From positions 1 to 11,432 of the forward strand of contig CAJBVC010000228.1 of the NCBI GenBank assembly GCA_903958915.1: 11,432 nucleotides of DNA, in the 5' to 3' direction. Origin of the DNA: an uncultured beta proteobacterium. Lineage in GTDB: Bacteria; Pseudomonadota; Gammaproteobacteria; Burkholderiales; Burkholderiaceae_C. Under the pieces are notes generated by a model. That model was not told where the DNA came from, ran no database searches, and saw only the letters and a list, made by a program, of their open reading frames with translations. Each line of letters starts with the position of its first letter. Position 1 is the stretch's first letter. Both the position numbers and the translations under genes were made by a program. Below, one piece after another: positions 1-6,328 of this stretch.

Positions 1-1
1 A

Positions 2-2008
2 TTCCTCGCCGTTTGCACGACATCTATCAGTTGGGCCGAGACCCGGCACAACGCGCCTTTGTCCCAACTCTTGAAGTTGGCGGGGGTCACAGGCGAAGAC
101 ATCACACCGGACAAGGTGTACCGGGCGGCATCACCTACGCGGGATCAGCAGTTGCCTTTGTTTCGCCACACGATGGCCCAACCACTGGAAGCCCCCTACC
201 GGGTTGGCATGCTGGCGCAGTCCTACAACGAGGTGCTGGCATCACCACACGCACTGATCGGTTTGACAGGTGCCGTGTCAGGTCTACGTGTGGATCGCTC
301 GCCAGAAACTGCTTTGGTTGCGCTTGAAGCAAGACTGCGCGCATCGGCTGACCCGCTGGCGGCCAGCCTGACCTGGATAGCACCACTGGCCAAGCCTCCC
401 GGCACTTGGTCCATCGTAGTGCCTGATCAGGCGCAATTGCCCGATCCCTTTCGGTTTGAAATTGCCATGGTGCTGGCAACGATGGGCCAGTCGCACCAAT
501 TTTTGCGACGGGCTTTGGCGAGAATTCCCGCTGATGCGACACCGACGCTGCTGCGCCGTCAGGCGCTGGACGGGGACATTCAGCTCTTTGACGAGCCGGA
601 CTACCGACAACTGCTGCCGCTGTTGGATCGAGAGGCGCTGATGGCCGGTATGCTGGACTTGGTGGCGGTTGCCGAGCGGTTCAAGCGCTTTGTTACCACG
701 GCAGAGTTGACCCCCATGGCCTGGACGATGGACACCCCCTTGGGTCAGATCGCGGTGGATACCACCGGCCAAAACAACCGGTACAAGCTGAGGAACCCGC
801 TGCTGATGCTGGATGTGGGCGGCGACGACGATTATGAATTTTTGCCCCGCAATGACGGTCACCCCATCAGTTTGCTACTCGATCACGGAGGCAATGACCG
901 TTACCACACCATAGCGCCCGCAGCAGACCCTTCAAGCGCCACACTTGGTTATGGCATTTTGTGGGACACCGAAGGCAACGACCATTACCAAGGCACCCAA
1001 CAAGCCCAGGCCTCGGCCCTTTTTGGTGTGGCGCTGCTGATTGACGGGGGCGGCGACAACCAGTTTGTGGCCCGTAGCCATGCGCAGGGCCATGCCATTG
1101 GCGGGTCGGCGCTTTTGCTCAGTGGTGCGGGCAACGACACATTTACAGCGCAAACCCATGCGCAAGGCTCGGCCGGCCCACTGGGTGTGGCGGTGTTGCT
1201 GGACCCTGCGGGCAATGATCTCTACGCCTTGAACAACTTGCCATTGATCCGGCCGTCCCCCCAGTTGCCGGACCGCAATACCTCCATGGGACAGGGGGCC
1301 GGGCGCGGCATTCGTGCAGACGCATTGGACGCCAGGTCGATGGCAGGCGGCATCGGGATCCTGATGGATTTTTCGGGCAATGACCAATACACCGCCCAAG
1401 TGTTCGCGCAAGGCGCGGGTTACCAGCAGGGTTTGGGCTTGCTGGTGGACGATGGCGGTGACGATCATTTCGAAGCCGCCTGGTATGCCATGGGCGCCTC
1501 AGCGCATCAGGGGGCTGGTGTGCTGCTCAAACGTGGCGTCGGGAATGACCACTACCGAGTCAGTCATTCAACCTCGCTGGGCGCTGCGCACGACTTTTCG
1601 GTGGGTGTCTTCCTGGATGAGGGGGGCGATGATTCCTATGCGCTGGGCGACTTGGGTCTTGGCGCCGCGCATGACAACAGTGTGGCCTTGTTTTTGGACG
1701 GTGGCGGAGACGACCACTATGCGGTGGCGACGCTCGCTTGCCGTGCACTGGGTGCCTCCATCATCAGCGGATGGGGCGATCTGCGTGAAAGTTTTCTGAA
1801 TCTGGGGTTGTTCATGGACTTGGGTGGCAGCGACAGTTATCCTGCGTCCTGCGAGCGCGGCCGAAACAACGCGACCTGGCCCAGCCCACGATTTTGGTCG
1901 CAGCTGAACCTGCGCAGTGAAGCCGGCGCAGGTTTTGACGGTGAACTGCCGCTGCCCTTTGCCATTCGACCCCGGACTCAGCACCGCATGCCACCAAAAC
2001 AACCTTGA
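2..2008 (+). CDS. Partial GGxDxY-repeat solenoid protein of unknown function
   Basis: The reading frame is open to the left edge of the window, so the true start lies upstream; the first in-window start-like codon is a TTG at 59, and residue numbers here count from it. Residues 1-245 look like a mainly helical globular region with no motif I recognise. From about 250 to 597 the protein holds twelve copies of a signature of the form hhhD-x-GG[ND]D-x-[YF]. The key Asp (Asn in copy 4) falls near residues 257, 280, 308, 334, 360, 387, 442, 469, 497, 525, 552 and 592. The usual spacing is 26-28 residues, and between signatures an Ala-Gln-Gly type segment often recurs. This suggests a parallel beta-solenoid with stacked acidic turns, which could bind metal such as calcium (inference). 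It differs from RTX toxin repeats, whose period is 9. The stop overlaps the next start. Similar uncharacterised repeat proteins occur in other bacteria, from memory; the function is unknown. Confidence 0.85.
   Translation, partial: FLAVCTTSISWAETRHNAPLSQLLKLAGVTGEDITPDKVYRAASPTRDQQLPLFRHTMAQPLEAPYRVGMLAQSYNEVLASPHALIGLTGAVSGLRVDRSPETALVALEARLRASADPLAASLTWIAPLAKPPGTWSIVVPDQAQLPDPFRFEIAMVLATMGQSHQFLRRALARIPADATPTLLRRQALDGDIQLFDEPDYRQLLPLLDREALMAGMLDLVAVAERFKRFVTTAELTPMAWTMDTPLGQIAVDTTGQNNRYKLRNPLLMLDVGGDDDYEFLPRNDGHPISLLLDHGGNDRYHTIAPAADPSSATLGYGILWDTEGNDHYQGTQQAQASALFGVALLIDGGGDNQFVARSHAQGHAIGGSALLLSGAGNDTFTAQTHAQGSAGPLGVAVLLDPAGNDLYALNNLPLIRPSPQLPDRNTSMGQGAGRGIRADALDARSMAGGIGILMDFSGNDQYTAQVFAQGAGYQQGLGLLVDDGGDDHFEAAWYAMGASAHQGAGVLLKRGVGNDHYRVSHSTSLGAAHDFSVGVFLDEGGDDSYALGDLGLGAAHDNSVALFLDGGGDDHYAVATLACRALGASIISGWGDLRESFLNLGLFMDLGGSDSYPASCERGRNNATWPSPRFWSQLNLRSEAGAGFDGELPLPFAIRPRTQHRMPPKQP
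812..1840 (+). repeat. Twelve-unit protein-level repeat (GGxDxY signature)
   Basis: The coding sequence encodes twelve diverged copies of a signature such as LMLDVGGDDDY, LLLDHGGNDRY, LFLDGGGDDHY and LFMDLGGSDSY. In nucleotides the signature Asp codons (Asn in copy 4) start at 827, 896, 980, 1058, 1136, 1217, 1382, 1463, 1547, 1631, 1712 and 1832. Nine of the eleven intervals are 69-84 nt. The two exceptions are 165 nt (a 55-residue interval, consistent with an inserted loop or one degraded unit) and 120 nt. The copies are conserved in protein but not in DNA, which points to an old, selected repeat and not to recent tandem duplication. Confidence 0.85.
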
Positions 2009-2916
2009 CAACAACAATATTGCCAGCGCAAACGTTATCAGCAAACGTCCACCGTCCCGCCTGGGTCTGGTGGTTTCTGGCGATGGCGTACTACGTTGCA
2101 GTTTGCCTGGCCCACTTGCAGTTTTCACTCTGGCTGGTTCGCGCACGCGACACTTTTCTGGGGCACATGGCTTTTTCAGACCTGGTACCAGGTCTCTCAA
2201 TCGCCGCAGGCCTCGCGCTGGCCGGATGGGTGGCCTCGCAATTGCGCAAAAGTGCCCGACCTGGGTACACCGGTGGGCTATGGCTAGTGTGGCTGTTTTG
2301 CGCCTTCATGATTGACCGCTACCTGACCTTTTCAACCAATGAATACGCGCACTACCCGCAATACGCACTCCTCGCCTGGCTGGTGGCGCGAGCGCTGGAT
2401 CCCGCCAAAACCCGATGGATGGTAGGGCGGGTGTTATTCTGGACAACGCTGATGGGTATGGGCGACGAACTGCTGCAGTACCTTTGGATTACCACCAGCT
2501 ACAGCGACTACCTCGATTTCAACGACTTTTTGACCAATCTGGTGGCCGCATCCGCTGGCATGCTGCTGTATTACGGCTCGGCTTCGGTGCACGCAGTAAC
2601 GACAACGCGCCCCAAACCGATGGTTACCTGGCTGGTGGCAGGCATCCTCTCGCTGGTTTTGGCGGTTGGCATGCAAACCGGTCGCATCGTGCTTACCCCC
2701 TCCGAAAAAATACCACCCGGTGGAATTGCCCAGGGGTCAGACGGCTTGCTCCGCCTGTATCTGCAACGCGGCCCCGATTTTTACGGTGGCTATCAAGTTG
2801 GCCCGCGCCATGGACCGTACTACGTTTTGCCGCCAGCATTGGCATTGTTGATCCTGATGGGGGTCGGATTGGTGTTTTCGACTTATGGACGGGTTCACCG
2901 CAGGCATTTGCCTTGA
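2005..2916 (+). CDS. VanZ-like integral membrane protein
   Basis: A protein of about 303 residues with roughly eight hydrophobic segments (near 20-42, 58-80, 91-108, 117-130, 140-153, 175-192, 208-226 and 273-292, counted from the TTG). The VanZ-like signature is visible: a D-E-L-L-Q stretch at 154-158, then D171-F-N-D174, N178 and a small-residue helix with G185. VanZ-family domains are membrane proteins best known from the teicoplanin-resistance accessory VanZ, but most members have no assigned function, so no resistance role should be read from this. About 45 residues between the last two membrane segments form a Gly/Pro-rich loop. The TTG at 2005 overlaps the upstream stop as TTGA, which favours translational coupling. 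An ATG at 2083 (residue 27) is an alternative but would cut into the first membrane segment. It probably forms an operon with the solenoid gene. Confidence 0.75.
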   Translation: MTTTILPAQTLSANVHRPAWVWWFLAMAYYVAVCLAHLQFSLWLVRARDTFLGHMAFSDLVPGLSIAAGLALAGWVASQLRKSARPGYTGGLWLVWLFCAFMIDRYLTFSTNEYAHYPQYALLAWLVARALDPAKTRWMVGRVLFWTTLMGMGDELLQYLWITTSYSDYLDFNDFLTNLVAASAGMLLYYGSASVHAVTTTRPKPMVTWLVAGILSLVLAVGMQTGRIVLTPSEKIPPGGIAQGSDGLLRLYLQRGPDFYGGYQVGPRHGPYYVLPPALALLILMGVGLVFSTYGRVHRRHLP

Positions 2917-2938
2917 GCGCACGAAGTTAACGAAATAC

Positions 2939-2955
2939 AGCCCCGAAGGGGCTTT
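2939..2955 (+). terminator. Hairpin after the VanZ-like gene
   Basis: A perfect 6-bp stem AGCCCC / GGGGCT with a GAA loop starts 22 nt after the VanZ-like stop. Only three T residues end the structure, so it is a weak intrinsic terminator or a transcript-stabilising hairpin. Its position at the end of the two-gene unit supports the terminator reading. Confidence 0.45.
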
Positions 2956-3052
2956 GCGTGCACCATTTGGTGGTTACATAACGTAGCAGACAATCCCAAT
3001 ACCCGCGTGGCTTGTAGCTACCGCGTTTTCTCACTTTTTTGATTGAACACCC

Positions 3053-3523
3053 ATGTCCAGACTGCTGATCCCAATACTGAGCCTGCTGGCTGCCACCGTG
3101 GCCTTGACGGGCTGCAGCCAGGAAGCCCCCGACAACCACCCCAATCAGCCCGTGAGCAAGCGCCGCGCCGTGTTCAAGGAATTCACCCGCACGCTGGAGC
3201 CTATGGGCATGGTGGCGCGCGATCGTGAAACCTACAACGCGGCTACCTTTCTGGCGCAGGCACAGTCACTGCAAAAACTGTCGACCCAGCCCTGGCCGCT
3301 GTTCACGCCCGACAGCGACTACCCACCCACCAAGGCCGATGCCAAAGTCTGGCAGCAGGCCGACGAGTTCAAAAAGGCGCAACTGCAATTCCAGCAGGTG
3401 GTCGATGAACTGGCCCAGGCAGCCACCGGAACCGATCTGGATCACATCAAGACGAGCGTCAACAACGTCCAGAAAAGCTGCAAAGCGTGCCACGACGCGT
3501 TCCGCAAAGACCGGTTGTATTGA
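3053..3523 (+). CDS. Class II c-type cytochrome, predicted lipoprotein
   Basis: A 156-residue protein with a lipoprotein signal: hydrophobic residues 4-19 followed by the lipobox L-T-G-C with the lipidated Cys at 21. The single heme c site C-K-A-C-H is at 143-147, close to the C terminus. This is the hallmark of class II cytochromes (cytochrome c-prime / c-556 group), which are four-helix bundles. His147 would be the proximal heme ligand. Met51 or Met53 in the first helix (L-E-P-M-G-M) could be the sixth ligand as in low-spin c-556, but this is inference. The protein probably sits on the periplasmic side of a membrane and carries electrons or binds small gases. The ATG at 3053 is chosen because it begins the signal peptide directly; no strong Shine-Dalgarno is seen. 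It has its own 136-nt leader and appears monocistronic. Confidence 0.85.
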   Translation: MSRLLIPILSLLAATVALTGCSQEAPDNHPNQPVSKRRAVFKEFTRTLEPMGMVARDRETYNAATFLAQAQSLQKLSTQPWPLFTPDSDYPPTKADAKVWQQADEFKKAQLQFQQVVDELAQAATGTDLDHIKTSVNNVQKSCKACHDAFRKDRLY

Positions 3524-3560
3524 ATTTCACCTGCTGGGCAGGTTCACCTTGAACTTCATC

Positions 3561-3692
3561 TCAATCGATGCGTTTGACGGATGCGCGGAGTTGATCGACT
3601 TCCAATTGGAGCCTGGCAGTCAGTTGATCGTACATGCGCAGCAGGCCATCGCCCAACAGTGTGTTGCCCCAATGCAGCAGCGCTACAGAAGG
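3561..3692 (-). pseudogene. Short coding-like remnant or unannotated small ORF
   Basis: On the minus strand an open frame of 43 codons ends at a TGA (3561-3563) and is bounded upstream by an in-frame TGA at 3693-3695. It reads PSVALLHWGNTLLGDGLLRM at its start and continues as an amphipathic heptad-like helix (Q-L-x-x-x-L-Q-x-E-V-x-Q-L-R pattern), which looks like real protein. There is no ATG before Met20; a TTG at 3656 would give about 31 residues. It lies about 30 nt downstream of the nitroreductase stop on the same strand. It may be the 3' end of a decayed or frameshifted gene, or a small protein with an unusual start. I do not recognise the family. Confidence 0.3.
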
Positions 3693-3723
3693 TCAGATTG
3701 ACGGCGCAGACGTCCTGAAACGT

Positions 3724-4515
3724 TCAAGGCAGAAATCCCTTGGCCTCCAGCAACTCCCGCAGTTTCGCTGAATCACGCTCAAATACATCCGGAGCGTATT
3801 TCATGTCGCTGGTGTAGTACTGCGCCAAAGATGTAATTCCAAGCGCTTCCATTTCCGTGATCATCTCTTGCCCCATGCTGCGGTAGCGTTCCCAGCCCTT
3901 GACCTCACGGTCCTTGAAAAGTCGGTCGATGTCCTGCGCGCTCGGACTTTGGTAGCGTTCATTGTGAATCCAGGCTTTACCCGGCAAACGGTCTCGTTGG
4001 TTGGGCTGTTCCGCGGGCCAACCAACGACCATGCTGGTCACCGGTAGACAATGGTCAGGACAGTCCAGGTACTCAGAGATTTCTTGCATCGAATGCAGCG
4101 TGGTGCCCATGTAGCACATGCCCATGCCATGGCTCTCCAGCGCCAGCGCCACGGTCTGGGAAAGAATGATGGCATCAAAAGAGGCGACGTGGTAACTGAG
4201 CAGATTGCCGAAGTTCAGCCGTGCGCCGCGCTGGGAAAGCCACTGCCTGGTGCGAAATGTATCGGCGCAAAAGGTCAACACCAGCGGTGCCTGCAACACC
4301 ATCGGCTGCTCAAAATGCAACTCGTAAAGCCGGGCCTTTCGCTCGGCATCCCGTGTCTTGATGACCGACACCATGTTCAGGTTGCCACTGGACGACGAGC
4401 CTTGCAGAGATTCCTCCAGTATCCGGTCGATGAGTTCCGAGTCCACCGGACGGTCTTCAAATTGTCGGATCGAACGGTGGGCCTTTAGCAAATCGGAAAA
4501 GTGTTTGTCTGGCAT
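3724..4515 (-). CDS. Nitroreductase-family FMN oxidoreductase
   Basis: A 263-residue protein of the nitroreductase fold, which uses FMN and NAD(P)H to reduce nitro compounds, quinones or similar electrophiles; the natural substrate cannot be told from sequence. The N-terminal H-R-S-I-R-Q-F motif (residues 13-19) is the typical flavin phosphate-binding segment. Other visible family features are the S-S-S-S-G-N-L-N stretch near 40-47, the central helix with F-D-A-I-I-L-S-Q-T, the G-M-G-M-C-Y-M-G segment, and V-V-G-W-P-A-E. The C-terminal 70 residues are charged and helical. I prefer the ATG at 4515 because a GAAGG lies 4-5 nt upstream and the family motif begins soon after. An in-frame GTG at 4554 adds 13 residues without a clear ribosome site. 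It follows the MazG-PIN gene on the same strand with a 57-nt gap and no terminator, so cotranscription is likely. Confidence 0.85.
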   Translation of the reverse strand: MPDKHFSDLLKAHRSIRQFEDRPVDSELIDRILEESLQGSSSSGNLNMVSVIKTRDAERKARLYELHFEQPMVLQAPLVLTFCADTFRTRQWLSQRGARLNFGNLLSYHVASFDAIILSQTVALALESHGMGMCYMGTTLHSMQEISEYLDCPDHCLPVTSMVVGWPAEQPNQRDRLPGKAWIHNERYQSPSAQDIDRLFKDREVKGWERYRSMGQEMITEMEALGITSLAQYYTSDMKYAPDVFERDSAKLRELLEAKGFLP

Positions 4516-4572
4516 GGTGCCTTCGTCCGGGTTGGTGTATGGAGTAACTATCACAAGTGCAGGATCAGCGCC

Positions 4573-5814
4573 CTAAGGGGTCTTGATTACCGCACCATTG
4601 GCATCGATGGTGAGGCGGCCCTCGGCAGTAAGCCTTTGGACGATTCGCTCAACAGTGGCGTCACTGGCTTCTTCCTTGCCAAGCAATGACTTCACTGCAC
4701 CATATAGGCGGGCTTTGCGCGTTGGCTTGTTTCTGGATTTTTGAAGAGAGGCCAGCACGTGTGCATAGGCTTTCTCATCTATTGGGGCTGTTGCAATTGT
4801 CTGTACCGCAGCCCGTTTTTTGGCGACCGATGCTGAAGCGGTTGGTGCGCTGCCCGTCTTCCTGGTTTTTGGCGCGATCGGTGCATTCTTCTCTGCGACC
4901 GCTGGAGCAATTGAGGCCTTCGCGACTGTCGGTTTTCTCGTTGCCGACTTGGCAGGCAGCGTTGGTGCCTCCAGTGCAGCTTTCTTGGTGGCAGTCGACC
5001 GGCTGACTTTTTTCGGGGTTTGGGGCGTGGTCTTTGGAGACGGTTTGTCGGGCTTGTTCTCGGGTCCCGCTTTCTTGTCGGGCGTTTTCTTTGCAGACAC
5101 CCTCTTCGTCGCAGCGCGCGATTTGGCAAATCCAATCTGGCTCGCCGCAAAACCCAGGACTTTTGCATGCTCCAGCATGGGGGCGTATCCCTGGTCGTTG
5201 GAAATGACCACAAACCGCGCATTCGGATTGCGCGAGCTGATGTAGCCAACGTAATAGCTCAGATGAAAATCAAGGGAGTTCTTGCCAGCGCGGGAAATTG
5301 GAACCAGCGTGAGTGCATTGCCAAACGACGTCTGGTTTTCCTCCACCCGCAATTGATTGGGGCCATGAAAGATCCAGACATGAGTGACATCTGGCACCAG
5401 GCGTCGTATCTCGGAATCCTTGGGCTGGACGTTCTCCCAGTCCACCAGCACATGGGTTTGTGCCGTGATTTGAATGTCTGGCACGGGAGTCACCTTCTCA
5501 CCAGGCTTGGGGTACTTCCTGGCATTCTTTGAGAGCTTGTCCGCAACTGCGAGGTCCAGATCAACACCCGTGTGGTCTGCCAATTGCAGGAGATAGAGCA
5601 CGACATCTGCCAACTCTTCGCCAACACGCATCTGCAGCGCCGGGTTCAGTCTGGTGGCGAGGGACTCTTGCGGAGTCTGCCACTGAAACAGCTCCACAAG
5701 CTCGGCAGCTTCGACCATCAATGCCATCGACAAATTTTTGGGAGTATGAAACTGCTCCCAGTCCCGGTCTGCGGCGAACGTTCTGAGGGTCTGCTGCAAT
5801 TGAATGATGTCCAC
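4573..5814 (-). CDS. MazG-like pyrophosphohydrolase fused to PIN/NYN-like nuclease domain
   Basis: About 413-417 residues in four parts (numbers from the ATG at 5826). Residues 6-106 are a MazG-like NTP pyrophosphohydrolase domain with the metal-binding E39-x-x-E42 and E71-x-x-D74 pairs and the end motif K-L-S-K-N-A-R-K-Y-P. Such domains hydrolyse nucleoside triphosphates to monophosphate and pyrophosphate. Residues 124-235 form a PIN/NYN-like domain starting H-V-L-V-D-W-E-N-V, with candidate acidic residues D129, D186 and D211 (in I-S-N-D-Q-G-Y), as in metal-dependent RNases. Residues 235-345 are a Lys/Ala/Pro/Thr-rich linker. Residues 350-417 look like a small basic helical or winged-helix domain. 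GTG 5814 is preferred as start because GGAGG lies 4 nt upstream, within the first codons after the ATG at 5826, which itself has no ribosome site. The nitroreductase gene follows. A joint role in nucleotide and RNA turnover is inference. Confidence 0.8.
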   Translation of the reverse strand: MDIIQLQQTLRTFAADRDWEQFHTPKNLSMALMVEAAELVELFQWQTPQESLATRLNPALQMRVGEELADVVLYLLQLADHTGVDLDLAVADKLSKNARKYPKPGEKVTPVPDIQITAQTHVLVDWENVQPKDSEIRRLVPDVTHVWIFHGPNQLRVEENQTSFGNALTLVPISRAGKNSLDFHLSYYVGYISSRNPNARFVVISNDQGYAPMLEHAKVLGFAASQIGFAKSRAATKRVSAKKTPDKKAGPENKPDKPSPKTTPQTPKKVSRSTATKKAALEAPTLPAKSATRKPTVAKASIAPAVAEKNAPIAPKTRKTGSAPTASASVAKKRAAVQTIATAPIDEKAYAHVLASLQKSRNKPTRKARLYGAVKSLLGKEEASDATVERIVQRLTAEGRLTIDANGAVIKTP

Positions 5815-5818
5815 GATG

Positions 5819-5823
5819 CCTCC
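5819..5823 (-). promoter_or_regulatory. Ribosome binding site deciding the MazG-PIN start
   Basis: GGAGG on the minus strand is separated by 4 nt from the GTG at 5814. The competing in-frame ATG at 5826 lies upstream of this element and is preceded by AATCAACGCGA, with no purine-rich site. The GTG is therefore the better start by ribosome-site logic. Confidence 0.5.
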
Positions 5824-5831
5824 CATTCGCG

Positions 5832-5861
5832 TTGATTGTCAGAGTATGAGAAGGCAATCAA
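5832..5861. promoter_or_regulatory. Inverted repeat upstream of the MazG-PIN gene
   Basis: Perfect 7-nt arms TTGATTG (5832-5838) and CAATCAA (5855-5861) are separated by 16 nt. They lie between the H1-like gene terminator and the MazG-PIN start, exactly where the promoter of that gene should be. It could be an operator, but arms of this length arise by chance several times in a window this size. Confidence 0.25.
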
Positions 5862-5873
5862 GGGATCGCCACC

Positions 5874-5900
5874 AGAAAAAAAGACCCCGAAGGGTCTTTT
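5874..5900 (-). terminator. UUCG-loop intrinsic terminator of the H1-like gene
   Basis: Read on the minus strand, a 9-bp perfect stem AAAAGACCC / GGGTCTTTT closes a TTCG tetraloop and runs into seven T residues. It begins 22 nt after the H1-like stop. This is a textbook rho-independent terminator with an extra-stable loop. On the plus strand the same hairpin has a four-T tail and could also act, less well, in that direction. It separates the H1-like gene from the MazG-PIN gene. Confidence 0.9.
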
Positions 5901-5922
5901 CTAGTTTCCAAAAAGAGTCAGC

Positions 5923-6225
5923 TTACTTTTTGGCAGCCTTCTTGGGAGCAGCAGCTTTCGGTGCTGCAGCCGGAGCAGCGGCGGCAGGTGCTGCCTTCAA
6001 CGCAGTGCGCTGGTCACGCAGTGTGTTGATCTCGGCACCAAGCTTGTTCTTGCGCTCGGTCAGTTTTGCAATGCTAGCGGTCAGCTTTGCAATTGCTTTT
6101 GCAGTCTTGGACTCTGCAGGTTTCTTTGCTGGTGCCTTGGCAGCGGGCTTGGCCGCCTTGGCAGGAGTTGCCGCTTTCTTGGGTGCTGCAGCCTTCGGTG
6201 CAGTCGTCTTTTTCGCAGTTGCCAT
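5923..6225 (-). CDS. Histone H1-like Ala/Lys/Pro-rich DNA-binding protein
   Basis: A 100-residue protein made of Ala, Lys, Pro and Thr, with P-K-A-A-A-P-K-K-A-A type repeats at both ends (about 8-38 and 78-100). Between them, residues 39-76 form a helix with heptad spacing (I-A-K-L-T-x-S-I-A-K-L-T-E-R-K-N-K-L) that should form a coiled coil. Proteins of this composition are common in Burkholderiales and are annotated as histone H1-like nucleoid proteins resembling the C-terminal tail of eukaryotic H1; here the coiled coil suggests a dimer that bridges DNA (inference). The start is secure: AAGGAAA ends about 9 nt before the ATG. Monocistronic, ended by a strong terminator; expected to be well expressed. 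It is divergent from the zinc-ribbon gene. Confidence 0.8.
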   Translation of the reverse strand: MATAKKTTAPKAAAPKKAATPAKAAKPAAKAPAKKPAESKTAKAIAKLTASIAKLTERKNKLGAEINTLRDQRTALKAAPAAAAPAAAPKAAAPKKAAKK

Positions 6226-6248
6226 TTTAAAATTTCCTTATTGAATGT

Positions 6249-6271
6249 ACTGACGGAAAGAATTTGTCAGT
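6249..6271. promoter_or_regulatory. Inverted repeat between divergent H1-like and FmdB genes
   Basis: Six-base arms ACTGAC (6249-6254) and GTCAGT (6266-6271) with an 11-nt spacer sit in the 103-nt gap between the divergent genes, overlapping the putative -35 element of the FmdB gene. A shared operator is possible; the arms are too short to be convincing alone. Confidence 0.2.
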
Positions 6272-6293
6272 GCCGTATTGTCGCAAGTAAACT
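6264..6293 (+). promoter_or_regulatory. Candidate sigma70 promoter for the FmdB-type gene
   Basis: TTGTCA (6264-6269, five of six matches to the -35 consensus) is followed after 18 nt by TAAACT (6288-6293, four of six to the -10). This would start transcription about 30 nt before the ATG at 6329. Confidence 0.35.
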
Positions 6294-6328
6294 GAGTCCA
6301 ACAAAAGAATTTCCTCGAAAGGTTTGAA

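Noticed and set aside
812..1846. RTX-type calcium-binding nonapeptide repeats in the first gene
   Set aside because: GGxDxY resembles the RTX core, but the copies are about 27 residues apart and not 9, so the RTX beta-roll does not apply.
1568..2200. A 210-codon minus-strand open frame across the solenoid/VanZ junction
   Set aside because: Antisense to two convincing genes and lacking any domain-like pattern.
2005..2916. Glycopeptide resistance determinant (vanZ)
   Set aside because: Only the VanZ-like fold signature is present; no vanHAX or regulator genes are nearby, and the family is mostly unrelated to resistance.
2961..2972. CACC-ATTT-GGTG hairpin
   Set aside because: A 4-bp stem is too short to call a terminator or an operator.
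4820..5245. Plus-strand open frame rich in Ala/Val/Phe, opposite the linker of the fusion protein
   Set aside because: It is the complement of Lys/Ala-rich codons, which produces a false hydrophobic protein.
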